A stretch of DNA of 64,000 nucleotides from Desertimonas flava (GCF_003426815.1 NZ_QKYK01000022.1:31962-95961); one strand, 5' to 3'. Numbered from the stretch's first letter, positions 51,324-61,258 are shown. Notes: a model not told the origin generated them from the letters alone. Program-made: numbers and translations.

Positions 51324-51462
51324 CGGGCCAGCATCGCACCGCTCCGCGCCGATCGGGGACTTCGCCCCGACCGCCTGACTTCCACTAGCCTCCGCGCTCG
51401 CGCCCGTGGACCCCCATCAGCGGATTCGCTCCACAGACACGACCTACAGCGAAGGGATCGGC

Positions 51463-53091
51463 ATGCGACAGATGCAAGGGAATCGACCCATGGGCCAGTG
51501 GCGGCGCTCGCGCCGCGGTGTGCTCGCGGTGGCGGCGGCACTCACGCTCGGTGCGACCGTAGCCGCCACCAGCGTGTCGGCCAGCGCGCCGGAACCGGCC
51601 GGTGGCACGCTGACGGTCGACACCAGCTTCATCCTCCAGAGCCTCGACCCGGCGCGCACGGTGACGCCGACGATGACGATCGCCACCCGGGCGATGTACG
51701 ACACGCTGCTCCGGGCGAGCGGCGAGGACACGACGCCGCAGCCGTCGGTCGCCGAGTCGTTCGAGGCGTCCGAGGACGCCACGGTGTACACGTTCCACCT
51801 GCGCGACGACGTGGTGTTCGCCGACGGCACGCCGCTCACCAGCGCCGACGTCGTCTGGTCGTTCAACCGTCTCGCCAACCTCCAGCTCGGCGGCTCGTAC
51901 CTGATCACTGGTATCACGCCGTCGGCCCCCGACGACCACACCGTCGTGCTCACGTCGGAGACGCCGAACCCGGCGATCCCGGTGATCGTGGCGACGCCGG
52001 CGTTCGCCATCTTGAACTCGGCGCTGGTCACCGAGAACGGCGGCACCGACGCCAGCGATGCCCCCGAGGCGGACTCCTCCGAGACATGGTTCAACTCGAA
52101 CTCGGCCGGGTCGGGACCGTACGTGCTCGAGTCGTACCAGACCGACGACACCGTCATCCTCGCCCGCAACCCGAACTGGTGGGGCGAGACGCTGCCCGAC
52201 TGGGACCGTGTCGTCATCCGCAACATGCCGGCGGCCACGCAGCTGTTGAACGTGCAGCGGGGCCAGTTCGAGATCGCCATCGACCTGTCGGCCACGCAGG
52301 CGCAGTCGCTCGAGGGCAACTCGGACGTCACGGTGCGGGCCAACGAGTCGCCCAACCTGTTCCGGGTGCAGATGAACATGGACGAGGCGGCGTCGGCCAC
52401 CTCGTCGAACCCACACATCCAGGAGGCCGTGCGCTACGCCATCAACTACGAGGCGATGGTGCAGCTCGGCGGCGTCGGCTCGGTGCAGGCCGCCGGTCTG
52501 CTGCCGACGGTGGTCGCCGGTTCCCTGCCGATCGAGGAGGCGACCCAGCAGGACGTCGAGCGGGCCCAGGCCGCGGTCGAGGCGTCGGGCATCGAGGATC
52601 CGTCGCTCACGATGTCGTACCCGAGCGACATCAACGTCAACGGCATCCAGTTCGCCACGTTCGCCCAGCGCGTGGCCGCCGACCTCGAAGAGGTGGGCAT
52701 CAGCGTCGAACTCGAGGCCCTCCCCGTGACGACCTACCTCGACGAGTGGCGCACCGGTCTGATGGAGATGACCCTCACCTACAGCTACCCGGACTTCATG
52801 GACCCGACGAGCTTCGCCGGCTACCTGCCCGGTGGCTCTGACGCCGTCCGGGCCGGCTGGCAGGAAGGTGCCGACCCCGAGCTCGAGGCGCTCGGCGCCG
52901 AGATGTCGGCCACGGTCGACGACGCCGAGCGGGCCAGCCTGGCCCAGGACATCCAGCGCCGGCTCAACGAGGCGGGCCCGTACATGCCGCTGCTCCAGAC
53001 GGCCCAGGCGATCGTCAGCACGAACGACCTCACCAACGTCGTGCTCGACCCGAGCTGGACCCTCGACGTGGCGGCCGTCGAGGCCGCCTGA
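51463..53091 (+). CDS. Oligopeptide-type ABC transporter substrate-binding protein (family 5)
   Basis: 542 aa from the ATG at 51463 (GAAGGGA upstream). The N terminus RRSRRGVLAVAAALTLGATV is a Tat- or Sec-type signal without lipobox. Family 5 motifs: GGTLTVDTSFILQSLDPART, VYTFHLRDDVVFADGTPLTS, NPNWWGETLPDWDRVVIRNM, NPHIQEAVRYAINYEAMVQL. It is the first gene of a five-gene Opp/Dpp operon; its TGA forms CTGA with the permease. Cargo is probably peptides. Confidence 0.92.
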   Translation: MRQMQGNRPMGQWRRSRRGVLAVAAALTLGATVAATSVSASAPEPAGGTLTVDTSFILQSLDPARTVTPTMTIATRAMYDTLLRASGEDTTPQPSVAESFEASEDATVYTFHLRDDVVFADGTPLTSADVVWSFNRLANLQLGGSYLITGITPSAPDDHTVVLTSETPNPAIPVIVATPAFAILNSALVTENGGTDASDAPEADSSETWFNSNSAGSGPYVLESYQTDDTVILARNPNWWGETLPDWDRVVIRNMPAATQLLNVQRGQFEIAIDLSATQAQSLEGNSDVTVRANESPNLFRVQMNMDEAASATSSNPHIQEAVRYAINYEAMVQLGGVGSVQAAGLLPTVVAGSLPIEEATQQDVERAQAAVEASGIEDPSLTMSYPSDINVNGIQFATFAQRVAADLEEVGISVELEALPVTTYLDEWRTGLMEMTLTYSYPDFMDPTSFAGYLPGGSDAVRAGWQEGADPELEALGAEMSATVDDAERASLAQDIQRRLNEAGPYMPLLQTAQAIVSTNDLTNVVLDPSWTLDVAAVEAA

Positions 53092-54182
53092 GGGCCACGA
53101 ACGCCACCACGACCACTGAGGCGCTGATCGCGCCGGAGGCGCCGGAACCGCGGACCCCGTGGTTCCGGCGCCCGTTGGCCCGCTTCACGTTCTCCCGGCT
53201 CGTCGGCGCCCTGCTCGTCCTCGCCGGCATCACCGTCATCTCGTTCCTCCTCACCCAGTCGGTGCCGGGCGACCCGGCGCTGGCCAACCTCGGCCGCAAC
53301 GCCACCCAGGAGCAGATCGACACGTTCCATCGTGTCCACGGGCTCGACCAGCCGATCTGGGTGCAGTACTGGCGCTACCTGTCCAACCTGCTCCGCGGCG
53401 ATCTCGGCGTGTCGCAGCAGACCGACAACCCGGTCATGACCGATCTCGGCTCGTTCGTGCCGGCCACCGCCGAGTTGGCGTTGCTGGCGATCGTCATCGC
53501 CGGGGTCCTCGGCATCGGCTTCGGTGTGCTCGCCGCCGTGTACCGCGACCGCTGGCCCGACCTCGTGCTGCGGATCGTGTCGCTGTCGGGCATCTCGGTG
53601 CCGGTGTTCTGGCTCGCCCTCATCGCGCTGTACCTGTTCTTCTTCAAGTGGGGGATCCTCCCCGGCGGCAACCGTCTCGACTCGGTGTTGGTGCCCCCGG
53701 AGAAGATCACCGGGATGTACACGGTGGACGCCTTGCTGCGCGGCCAGTGGGATGTGTTCCGCAACGCCCTCAGCCACGTCATCCTCCCGGCTTCTGTGCT
53801 CGCCGCGTCGAGCATCGGCCTGCTCACCCGCTACACCCGCTCGGCCGTGCTCGACGTGATCGACCAGGACTACGTCAGGGCGGCACGAGCCCACGGCCTG
53901 ACGTCGCGCCGGGTGATGTTCGGCTACGTCCTGCGCGCCGCGATGCCGGCGGTGATCACCGTCATCGGCCTGCTGTTCGCCAACATCCTCACCGGCGCCG
54001 TGCTGGTGGAGAACATCTTCGCCTGGCCTGGCATCGGCCGCTACGGCTACCGCTCGGCGACCACGCTCGACCTGCCGGCGATCATGGGCGTGAGCATGTT
54101 CGTCGCCCTCGTCTACCTCGTGATCAACTTCGTCGTCGACCTGCTCTACGGCGTGCTCGACCCGAGGATCCGCGTCACGTGA
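53088..54182 (+). CDS. Peptide ABC transporter permease (DppB/OppB family), CTG start proposed
   Basis: 335 aa from a TTG at 53175 are certain (MARFTFSRLVGALLVLAGIT). I propose the CTG at 53088, giving 364 aa and a CTGA overlap like the NTGA overlaps of every other junction in this operon; the extra residues (TTTEALIAPEAPEPRTPWFR) resemble permease N termini and the frame has no ATG, GTG or other TTG there. Six membrane segments; ARAHGLTSRRVMFGYVLRAA is the EAA loop and VLVENIFAWPGIGRYGYRS the family motif. Confidence 0.88.
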   Translation: MRATNATTTTEALIAPEAPEPRTPWFRRPLARFTFSRLVGALLVLAGITVISFLLTQSVPGDPALANLGRNATQEQIDTFHRVHGLDQPIWVQYWRYLSNLLRGDLGVSQQTDNPVMTDLGSFVPATAELALLAIVIAGVLGIGFGVLAAVYRDRWPDLVLRIVSLSGISVPVFWLALIALYLFFFKWGILPGGNRLDSVLVPPEKITGMYTVDALLRGQWDVFRNALSHVILPASVLAASSIGLLTRYTRSAVLDVIDQDYVRAARAHGLTSRRVMFGYVLRAAMPAVITVIGLLFANILTGAVLVENIFAWPGIGRYGYRSATTLDLPAIMGVSMFVALVYLVINFVVDLLYGVLDPRIRVT

Positions 54183-55069
54183 CCGCGGCGACCACCACGA
54201 CGACTCGCATCCCGCTGCGGCTGCGGCGCAACTACAGCATCCCGGCGTCGATGCGCCGACCGCTCGCCGTGACCGGCGCGCTGATCGTGCTGGCGTGGGC
54301 CGTCATCATCGTGTTCGCGCCGTTGCTCACCAGCCACGACCCGAACGTGCCGAGCATGGCGCCGCTGATGTCGCCGTCGGCCGACCACTGGTTCGGCACC
54401 GACGAGCTCGGCCGCGACCTGTTCACGCGTGTCATATACGGCGGCAGGGTGTCGCTGCCGCTCGCCTTCCTCCTCGTCGTCATCGCCGTGGTCGTCGGCG
54501 CGGTGATCGGGGCGATCTCGGGGTTCTTCGGCGGGCGCGTCGACGCCGTGCTGATGCGCATCGTCGACATGGTCTTCGCCTTCCCGGCGATCATCCTGGC
54601 GATGGTCGTCACCGCCGTGCTCGGCCCCGGCCTGCAGAACGCCGTGCTCGCCCTGGCCCTCGTCACCTGGCCCACGTACGCCCGCGTTGTGCGCGGCCTC
54701 GTGCTGTCGGCCGGACGCTCCGACTACGTCCAGTCGGCCCGCCTCCTCGGCGCCTCGACGCGGCGCACGCTGACGCGCGAGATCACGCCCAACGTGATCG
54801 GGCCCGTGCTCGTGCTCGCCACCTTGGACATCGGCAACGCCGTCCTGCTGCTCGCCGGCCTGTCGTTCCTCGGCCTCGGCGCCCAGCCGCCCGACCCCGA
54901 GTGGGGGTCGATGGTGTCGATCGGCACCACCTACTTCCAGCAGTGGTGGCTCGGCGTGTTCCCCGGCCTGGCGATCTTCTCGCTCGTGCTCGCCTTCAAC
55001 TTCCTCGGCGACAGCCTCCGCGACGCCATCGACCCCCGCACCACGTGGGGCAGCGGGGAGCGGGCGTGA
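54179..55069 (+). CDS. Peptide ABC transporter permease (DppC/OppC family)
   Basis: 296 aa from the GTG at 54179 inside GTGA. Thr-rich N terminus (ATTTTTRIPLRLRRNY), then HWFGTDELGRDLFTRVIYGG, SARLLGASTRRTLTREITPN (EAA loop) and LSFLGLGAQPPDPEWGSMVS, all OppC hallmarks. It partners the preceding permease. Confidence 0.94.
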   Translation: MTAATTTTTRIPLRLRRNYSIPASMRRPLAVTGALIVLAWAVIIVFAPLLTSHDPNVPSMAPLMSPSADHWFGTDELGRDLFTRVIYGGRVSLPLAFLLVVIAVVVGAVIGAISGFFGGRVDAVLMRIVDMVFAFPAIILAMVVTAVLGPGLQNAVLALALVTWPTYARVVRGLVLSAGRSDYVQSARLLGASTRRTLTREITPNVIGPVLVLATLDIGNAVLLLAGLSFLGLGAQPPDPEWGSMVSIGTTYFQQWWLGVFPGLAIFSLVLAFNFLGDSLRDAIDPRTTWGSGERA

Positions 55070-56049
55070 CGGCACTGCTCGAGGTCGAGGGCCTGACGAT
55101 CCGGCTGCCCGGCCCGCAGGGTCCGGTGACGATCGTCGAGGACGTCGACTTCGCCGTGCAGGAAGGCCAGGTGTTCGGCATCGCCGGCGAGAGCGGCAGC
55201 GGCAAGACGATGACGGCGCTGGCCCTGCTGCGGCTGCTCCCGCCGCGTGCCCAGCTGACGGGCCGGATCGTGTTCAAGGGTCGCGACCTCGTGCCGCTCG
55301 GCAGCGGCGCGCTGCGCGAGGTCCGGGGACAGCAGATCTCGATGGTCTTCCAAGACCCGATGACGTCGCTGCATCCCATGCTGTCGATCGGGCGGATCCT
55401 CACCGACGTGTATCGCACGCATTCCGGCGCCGGCAAGCGTGACGCCCGCCAGCGCGCCGTCGAGATGCTCGAGGCCGTGCGGATCCCCGACCCGCAGAGC
55501 GCGCTCGACAGCTTCCCGCATCAGTTCTCCGGCGGCATGCGCCAGCGCATCGCCATCGCCGCCGCGCTGATCTGCGGCCCCGAGCTCCTGATCGCCGACG
55601 AGCCGACCACGGCGCTCGACGTGACGGTGCAGGCCGGGGTGATCGCTCTGCTCGACCAGCTGCGCGAGGACACCGGGATGTCGGTCATCCTCATCACCCA
55701 CGACCTCGGCGTGATGTCGTCGACCGCCGACGAGCTGACCGTGATGTACGCCGGCCGGATCGTCGAGTCGGGCACGACGCGGCGCGTCCTGCAGGAGCCC
55801 CGCCACCCGTACACGAGCGGCCTCCTCGGCGCCCTGCCCCATCCCGAGCGCACCGACCAGCCGCTCGTGCCGATCCCGGGCAGCCCTCCGGCGGCACACG
55901 AGCTGCCGTCGGGCTGCGCGTTCAATCCCCGGTGCGGTCTGGCCGTCGACTCGTGCCGCGTCGAGCGTCCGGCGCTCGTCACCCTCTCCGACGGCCGCGC
56001 CGCCTGCCCGGTCGCCGTCGCCCCGGCTGCCGTGAAGGCGGGGCAATGA
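55066..56049 (+). CDS. Peptide ABC transporter ATP-binding protein (DppD/OppD family)
   Basis: 327 aa, GTG in GTGA. Walker [17 protein letters not shown]-loop [14 protein letters not shown], signature [15 protein letters not shown], Walker [17 protein letters not shown], switch [11 protein letters not shown]. The C-terminal Cys-rich segment [17 protein letters not shown] is the OppD-type 4Fe-4S-like motif region. Confidence 0.94.
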   Translation: MTALLEVEGLTIRLPGPQGPVTIVEDVDFAVQEGQVFGIAGESGSGKTMTALALLRLLPPRAQLTGRIVFKGRDLVPLGSGALREVRGQQISMVFQDPMTSLHPMLSIGRILTDVYRTHSGAGKRDARQRAVEMLEAVRIPDPQSALDSFPHQFSGGMRQRIAIAAALICGPELLIADEPTTALDVTVQAGVIALLDQLREDTGMSVILITHDLGVMSSTADELTVMYAGRIVESGTTRRVLQEPRHPYTSGLLGALPHPERTDQPLVPIPGSPPAAHELPSGCAFNPRCGLAVDSCRVERPALVTLSDGRAACPVAVAPAAVKAGQ

Positions 56050-56996
56050 CCGCGGCCCTGGAGTTGGTCGACGTCGAGGTCGCCTACGAGCGCCGTCACC
56101 AGTCGCCGGTGCGGGCCGTCGTCGGCGCCAGCATTTCCGTCGAGCGCGGGCGCATCGTTGGTCTCGTGGGTGAGAGCGGCTGCGGCAAGTCCACCCTCGC
56201 CCGTGCGGCCGTCGGGCTGGTGCGGACCACCGGCGGCTCGGTGACGTTCGACGGCTCGCCGGTGACGCCCCTCGATCGGCGGGCTCGCAGCCGCCCGCTC
56301 GCCCGGCTGCAGATGGTGTTCCAGGATCCGCAGTCGTCGCTCAATCCTCGCCGCAAGGTCGGCGCCCAGATCGCCGACGCCCTCAGTGACCTCGAGCTGG
56401 TGTCGAAGCGGGACCAGCAAGCCCGCGTCGAGGAGTTGCTCCGCCAGGTCGGCCTGCCTGCCAGCACGGCCGGGCGGCACCCTCACCAGCTGAGCGGCGG
56501 GCAGCGCCAGCGCATCGCCATCGCCCGGGCGCTGGCCGCCGAGCCGTCGGTGATCGTGCTCGACGAACCGCTGTCGGCGCTAGACGCGTCGGCGCAGGCG
56601 CAGGTGGCCAACCTCCTCGTCACGTTGTGCCGCACGCTCGACATCGGGATGCTGCTCATCTCCCACGACCTCGCCCTCGTCAACCAGATCGCCGACGAGG
56701 TGGCGGTGATGTACCTCGGGCTCGTCGTCGAGCAGGCGCCGACCCGCGAGCTGTGGTCGTCACCGCGCCATCCCTACACCGAGGCGTTGATCGGGTCGAT
56801 CCCCCGCGCCGACGGCAACAAGTCGACGCCCGTCGTCCTCGCCGGCGAGGTGCCCAATCCCGCTGCTCCCCCGCCGGGATGCCGGTTCCACACGCGCTGC
56901 CCCCACGCCTTCGAACGCTGCCTGGTGGAGGCACCGCCGCTCGTGAGCATCGAACCCGGTCGCACGCAGGCGTGCTGGCTGCAGCGCGTCGGATGA
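56046..56996 (+). CDS. Peptide ABC transporter ATP-binding protein (DppF/OppF family)
   Basis: 316 aa, ATG in ATGA. Walker [19 protein letters not shown]-loop [17 protein letters not shown], signature [16 protein letters not shown], Walker [17 protein letters not shown], switch [11 protein letters not shown], and Cys motif [17 protein letters not shown]. Its stop overlaps the DUF885 start (ATGA), coupling transport with a peptidase-like enzyme. Confidence 0.94.
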   Translation: MTAALELVDVEVAYERRHQSPVRAVVGASISVERGRIVGLVGESGCGKSTLARAAVGLVRTTGGSVTFDGSPVTPLDRRARSRPLARLQMVFQDPQSSLNPRRKVGAQIADALSDLELVSKRDQQARVEELLRQVGLPASTAGRHPHQLSGGQRQRIAIARALAAEPSVIVLDEPLSALDASAQAQVANLLVTLCRTLDIGMLLISHDLALVNQIADEVAVMYLGLVVEQAPTRELWSSPRHPYTEALIGSIPRADGNKSTPVVLAGEVPNPAAPPPGCRFHTRCPHAFERCLVEAPPLVSIEPGRTQACWLQRVG

Positions 56997-58705
56997 CGTC
57001 TGCCGACGGCGCCGCCCTCGATCGCGACCTCGCTCTCGACTCGCGAATGGTCGACGCGTACCTCGCTCGACGGCCGTTCCAGGCCGGCCAGCTCGGCATC
57101 GCCGCCCGCGCTCCGATGCCACCGATCACCGGCGAGCAGCGCAGCAGCCTTGCCGACGAGTTCAAGGCGATCCGGTCGACTGCCGCGTCCGACTCACATG
57201 ACGACTGGCTGACGGCGGCGCTCATCGAAGAGATCGCCGACTACGAGATCGACTCACTGCAGGCGGGCTGGCCCGAGTTCACGGTGTCGCCCCTCCCCGA
57301 GGCCGGCATCGCCTCGGCAATCCTCACGTTCCTCCCGTATGCCGGCGTCGCGTCGGCCGATGACCGAGCCCGCTACGTCGAAGCGTGCGCCGCCGCGGCG
57401 GCCGCGCTCGACGCCTCGTCCGACGAACTGCGGAAGGGTCGGGCCGCCGGCCGCCTGCCGGTACGCCGCCTGGTCGAACGATCGATCGCCCAGATCGACG
57501 CCTACCTCGCCACACCCATCGCCGACGACCGCTTCGTCGCCACGTTTGCGGACGTCGACGACATCGTGCGCGAGCGACTGCGTCCCGCCCTCGCCCGGTA
57601 CCGGGACGATCTGGTCGAGGTCGTCCATGCGACGGCTCGTCCCGACGAACGCCCCGGGCTCGCCCACCTGCCCGGCGGCGACGAGATCTACCCGGCCGCC
57701 GTGCGCGGCTACACGACACTCCCGCTGACGCCGGCCGAGTGCGCCGACACCGGCCTGGCCGAGGTCGAGCGTCTGCGCGCCGAGGTCGATACGATCGGCC
57801 AGCGCCTCGGCGTGAGCGGCGGCTTCGACGCCGTCCGCTCGTGGATGCTGAACGATCCTGCGCTGCGGTTCACCAACGCCGACGAGATCCTCAGCAATGC
57901 GTCGGAGGCGATGCAGCGGGCGATTGCGGTCGTGCCGGAGTGGATCACCGACCTGCCCGCGGCGACCTGCGAAGTGCTGCCGATGGACCCCGTCGAGTCG
58001 CGCCACGGCGTGCTCGGCCACTACGAGACGGCACCGCTCGACCGCCACCGGCCGGCGCGATACTGGGTCAACGTCCACGACCCGACGAGCAGGCTGCGCT
58101 ACGAGGCCGAGGCGCTGGCGTTCCACGAGTCGGTCCCGGGCCACCACATCGAGATCGCCACCAGCCAGGAGCGCCCGTCGCCGAGCAGCTTCCGCCAGAT
58201 CGCCGAGATCCTCCCCTACACCGAGGGCTGGGCGCTCTACTGCGAGGTGCTCGCCGACGAGCTCGGCCTGTACTCCGACGACATCGCCCGTCTCGGCATG
58301 CTGTCGTTCGGCCTCTGGCGCGCCTGCCGACTTGTCGTCGACACCGGTCTGCACGCCGAGGGATGGTCTCGCGATCGGGCGGTCTCCTACCTCCGCGACA
58401 ACACGATGCTCACGGCCGCCAACATCGACAACGAAGTCGACCGCTACATCGCCCACCCTGGCTCGGCGCTCGGCTACCTCACCGGTCGACTCGCCATCGA
58501 ACGCCTCAAGGCCACCCGAGTCAGCGACTTCTCGAGCCGCCCGCAGCAGCGCGTCTTCCATACGTCCCTGCTCGCCAACGGACCCCTCACCCTCCGCCTT
58601 CTCGGCCGAGCGATGGATGACCCGCCCGAGATCCGCCGACGCCGAGCGGTCAGCGTCAAGAGGAAATCGGAGGCCATGCCGCCCGCCGAGGAACCAGGCA
58701 CCTGA
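56993..58705 (+). CDS. DUF885 family metallopeptidase-like protein (copy 2)
   Basis: 570 aa from the ATG at 56993. Zinc motif HESVPGHHIEIATSQE, the canonical DUF885 form (HExxPGHH). YWVNVHDPTSRLRYEAEALA precedes it and PYTEGWALYCEVLADELGLY follows. The C terminus SALGYLTGRLAIERLK is also conserved. It is translated as the sixth gene of the peptide transporter operon, so it probably acts on the imported peptide or conjugate. No signal peptide. Confidence 0.9.
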   Translation: MTSADGAALDRDLALDSRMVDAYLARRPFQAGQLGIAARAPMPPITGEQRSSLADEFKAIRSTAASDSHDDWLTAALIEEIADYEIDSLQAGWPEFTVSPLPEAGIASAILTFLPYAGVASADDRARYVEACAAAAAALDASSDELRKGRAAGRLPVRRLVERSIAQIDAYLATPIADDRFVATFADVDDIVRERLRPALARYRDDLVEVVHATARPDERPGLAHLPGGDEIYPAAVRGYTTLPLTPAECADTGLAEVERLRAEVDTIGQRLGVSGGFDAVRSWMLNDPALRFTNADEILSNASEAMQRAIAVVPEWITDLPAATCEVLPMDPVESRHGVLGHYETAPLDRHRPARYWVNVHDPTSRLRYEAEALAFHESVPGHHIEIATSQERPSPSSFRQIAEILPYTEGWALYCEVLADELGLYSDDIARLGMLSFGLWRACRLVVDTGLHAEGWSRDRAVSYLRDNTMLTAANIDNEVDRYIAHPGSALGYLTGRLAIERLKATRVSDFSSRPQQRVFHTSLLANGPLTLRLLGRAMDDPPEIRRRRAVSVKRKSEAMPPAEEPGT

Positions 58706-58923
58706 CGAGTGTGTCCCGACGAGTCTGGTGGTGGTCGGATGCCAGATCGGTACCTCCGTATCCGCAGTGGGGCCTGCTGCTGCACGCACCGAGGCGAACC
58801 CACCCGCACGTCGCCGTGCCGACCGGGGTTCGCCGGAGGTTCGACGCGCCGCTCCGGAGGGGCATTCGGCGCTACCCATCGCGCCGATAGATTCGTGGCA
58901 CTGGACGACGCGAGGAGGCGAAC

Positions 58924-59544
58924 TTGAACTTCTGGGGCTTCTTCGTGCTGACGCTCGTGTTGGTCTGGATTCCGGGTCCGGCAGTGACACTTGTGATGAA
59001 ACGCTCGCTCGTCAGCGGACGCGCTGAGGCGACGAAGACGGCGCTTGGGGTGCTCGTGGCCGACTGCTTCTGGGCGCTGGCATCGATCCTGGGACTCACG
59101 GCAATCGTCGTCGCGTCACAACCAGTGTTCCAAGCGATTCGTTTGGTCGGCGCGGCATACCTGTGCTGGCTGGGTCTGACGCTCCTGCGACGTGGCCGCA
59201 AGATCGCGGGAGCGATGGACGCTCCAGAGGCACGACGGCGGCTGCGCCTCGGGGCGTTTTCCGAAGGCGCGCTGTGTGATCTCTCCAATCCGAAGACGTT
59301 GCTCGTGTTCACGAGCGTCATCCCACAGTTCCTGCCGAGCGACGGGGGAAGCCCCATGCAAGCAGCTCTACTCGGCGCCACCTTCGCCATCATCGGCTTC
59401 ATGACGCTCATGGTGTACGGCTTCGTGTTCAGCAGCATTGGACTGGCAGGGCTGCGAAGCCGGCTCGGCGATGCCTTGCTCCGTCTGTCCGGAGCGTTTC
59501 TCATGGTCTTCGGCGTCCGCTTGGCGACCGAACCAAGCCACTGA
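58924..59544 (+). CDS. LysE family translocator
   Basis: 206 aa from a TTG with GAGGAGG upstream. Six hydrophobic segments; the conserved P17-G-P19 (LVWIPGPAVTLVM) in the first helix and FSEGALCDLSNPKTLLVFTS are RhtB/LysE signatures. By family it exports an amino acid or related metabolite. It is monocistronic, with the candidate -10 TAGATT about 30 nt upstream. Confidence 0.9.
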   Translation: MNFWGFFVLTLVLVWIPGPAVTLVMKRSLVSGRAEATKTALGVLVADCFWALASILGLTAIVVASQPVFQAIRLVGAAYLCWLGLTLLRRGRKIAGAMDAPEARRRLRLGAFSEGALCDLSNPKTLLVFTSVIPQFLPSDGGSPMQAALLGATFAIIGFMTLMVYGFVFSSIGLAGLRSRLGDALLRLSGAFLMVFGVRLATEPSH

Positions 59545-59656
59545 CTGCGGCATCTCGCCGCCGATCGACCCGAGCAGAAGTGCCGATCTGCACCCAGCCT
59601 CCACCGTCGTTGCGACTGCCCACGTGTGCAGTGCGGCCGCGCGAGCGGATGCGGCG

Positions 59657-59678
59657 GCAACCTGCGGACGCAGGTTGC
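59657..59678. promoter_or_regulatory. 22-bp palindrome upstream of the P-loop gene
   Basis: GCAACCTGCG (59657-59666), GA, CGCAGGTTGC (59669-59678): perfect 10-bp arms with a 2-bp spacer, 65 nt before the GTG at 59743. It has the size and symmetry of a TetR- or MarR-type operator, but no regulator is adjacent. It also could be a terminator of lysE. Confidence 0.45.
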
Positions 59679-59742
59679 GGCGATTCGGCGTTGTTCTCGG
59701 ACGTCCGGCGACGGGTTGCGTCGTAGGGTCCAATGGGCCAGC

Positions 59743-60258
59743 GTGTTCGGGGTGTTGATCGTCATGAGCGGGTTGCCAGGAACGGGCAAGAGCGCGATCG
59801 CCGATGAGCTGGGTCGGCGGCGCACCTGGCCCGTGCTGTCGGTCGACCCAGTTGAGGCCGCGATCTGGCGTTGTGGAATCACCGCGTCGTTCGAGACCGG
59901 CGTTGCCGCGTACGAGGTCGCGGCGACGCTCGCGGAGCATCAGCTCCGGATCGGTTTGTCGGTGATCGCCGATGCAGTGAACGCCCTCGAGGTAGCCCGC
60001 GACATGTGGCGGCGGGTGTGCGAGCGTACGGATGCGGCGATGCGGGTCATCGAGGTCGTTTGCAGCGACGTCGACGAGCACCGGCGACGACTCGAGGGTC
60101 GGATCCGCGGCATCGATGGATTCCCAGAACCGACCTGGGGCCAAGTGAGTGCGCGTCGTGAGGAGTGGCAGCCTTGGACGGTCGACCACCTGACGCTCGA
60201 CAGCATTGACCCGCTCGACCGCAACGTGGAGCGAGCACTGAGGTACCTGGTGCCGTAG
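59743..60258 (+). CDS. AAA/P-loop kinase-like protein (zeta toxin/chloramphenicol kinase-type fold)
   Basis: 171 aa from the GTG at 59743; a GTG three codons later and an upstream open frame leave the start unsure. Walker A GLPGTGKSAIADELGRR at 10-26. VLSVDPVEAAIWRCGITASF is a substrate-binding-like loop, LSVIADAVNALEVARDMWRR a Walker-B-like strand and IEVVCSDVDEHRRRLEGRIR the lid region. These proteins phosphorylate small molecules such as sugars, nucleosides or antibiotics. No partner gene is adjacent; function unknown. Confidence 0.8.
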   Translation: MFGVLIVMSGLPGTGKSAIADELGRRRTWPVLSVDPVEAAIWRCGITASFETGVAAYEVAATLAEHQLRIGLSVIADAVNALEVARDMWRRVCERTDAAMRVIEVVCSDVDEHRRRLEGRIRGIDGFPEPTWGQVSARREEWQPWTVDHLTLDSIDPLDRNVERALRYLVP

Positions 60259-60511
60259 TCCGATCGCTGGGCGCTCAGCGACGCCGGCGGCGAGTGGAGA
60301 ACCCGCAGGAGCACCAGCGGGACGTTTCGAGCTGCCACAGCCCGGCGATCTCGGACGCGCCGGTGCGGAAGATTCGACCGTGCTGTTCGGACGGTGCCGA
60401 ACCACAGGTGCGGTGCGGTTGCCGGGGTGTTGCCGTCGCGAGACGACGCTGTGGCGACGTCTCGTTGCGCTGTGGGTTCGTTGAAGGGATCTCGATTGCT
60501 CGTGCGAAGCG

Positions 60512-61258
60512 TCAGGAGGCGAAGTCGGGCTGGTTGCCCCGAGCGTTAATGCTGCGGCCGGCGGGCTGCTCCCAGTCCTCTTGGCGTCCCAGCGCGGTGA
60601 GGTCGAGGAAGTAGTACGAGCCACCAGTGCTCTCCAGCCCGCGGGCGTACACCGAGTAGGTGCGGAACACGGTGCCGTCGACTTGGAGGAAGCAGGTGCG
60701 GCCCGGCATGTCGTAGGGCTGCTCAGCCGTCTTCATGCTCTCGTGACCCATGGCGGCGTACTCGTCGAGCGTGCGGTAGTTGTACTCGTCGTAGCCTCGC
60801 GACGCGTCGATGGTGGCGCCGAAGTCGTAGCTGAAGTCGCCGTCGTTGGTGGAGTACCACGGGATCGTCCAACCCTTCTTGGCCTTCCATCGATCGAGCT
60901 TGGCCAAGGGCGCCCGGGACACGAGGGCGTAGGTGGTGTCGCGGATGTTGAGATGCTCGATGAAGCCCGGCGACAACTCGTCGGTGCCGGCGCTACAACT
61001 GGGGCAGCCGTCCTCCCAGTCTGGGTGGAACATGAAGTGGTACACGATCAACTGCGGGCGACCCTCGAACAGGTCGAGCAGCGACCTCGTGCCGTCCGGG
61101 CCCTCGAAACCGTAGGGCTTCGTCACCTCGACCATCGGCAGCTCACGACGTTCGGTGTTGAGTCGGTCACGTTGCCGAGTGAACTCCTTCTCCTTGTCGA
61201 GTAGCTCACGCCTGGCCACCGTCCACTCCTCCGTCGAGACGATCTTCGGCAGACTCAT
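60512..61258 (-). CDS. DUF899 family thioredoxin-like protein
   Basis: 248 aa with AAGGAGG before the ATG. N terminus PKIVSTEEWTVARRELLDKE then EFTRQRDRLNTERRELPMV is the DUF899 signature. DWEDGCPSCSAGTDELSPGF holds C85-P-S-C88, a thioredoxin-like dithiol. It continues AKKGWTIPWYSTNDGDFSYD to the end. DUF899 proteins are putative peroxiredoxin/dithiol oxidoreductase-like enzymes of unknown substrate. An IS21 element lies 163 bp upstream of its start, so its promoter may be affected. Confidence 0.9.
   Translation of the reverse strand: MSLPKIVSTEEWTVARRELLDKEKEFTRQRDRLNTERRELPMVEVTKPYGFEGPDGTRSLLDLFEGRPQLIVYHFMFHPDWEDGCPSCSAGTDELSPGFIEHLNIRDTTYALVSRAPLAKLDRWKAKKGWTIPWYSTNDGDFSYDFGATIDASRGYDEYNYRTLDEYAAMGHESMKTAEQPYDMPGRTCFLQVDGTVFRTYSVYARGLESTGGSYYFLDLTALGRQEDWEQPAGRSINARGNQPDFAS

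Noticed and set aside
49782..52841. 1019-codon plus-strand frame
   Set aside because: It crosses two well-supported genes (DUF885 and the substrate-binding protein) in wrong frames and is Arg-rich low complexity.
60259..60511. Open frame continuing about 80 codons past the DUF899 stop, ending in WCSCGFSTRRRRR
   Set aside because: It has no start codon of its own and no recognised domain; I take it as chance openness in GC-rich DNA.
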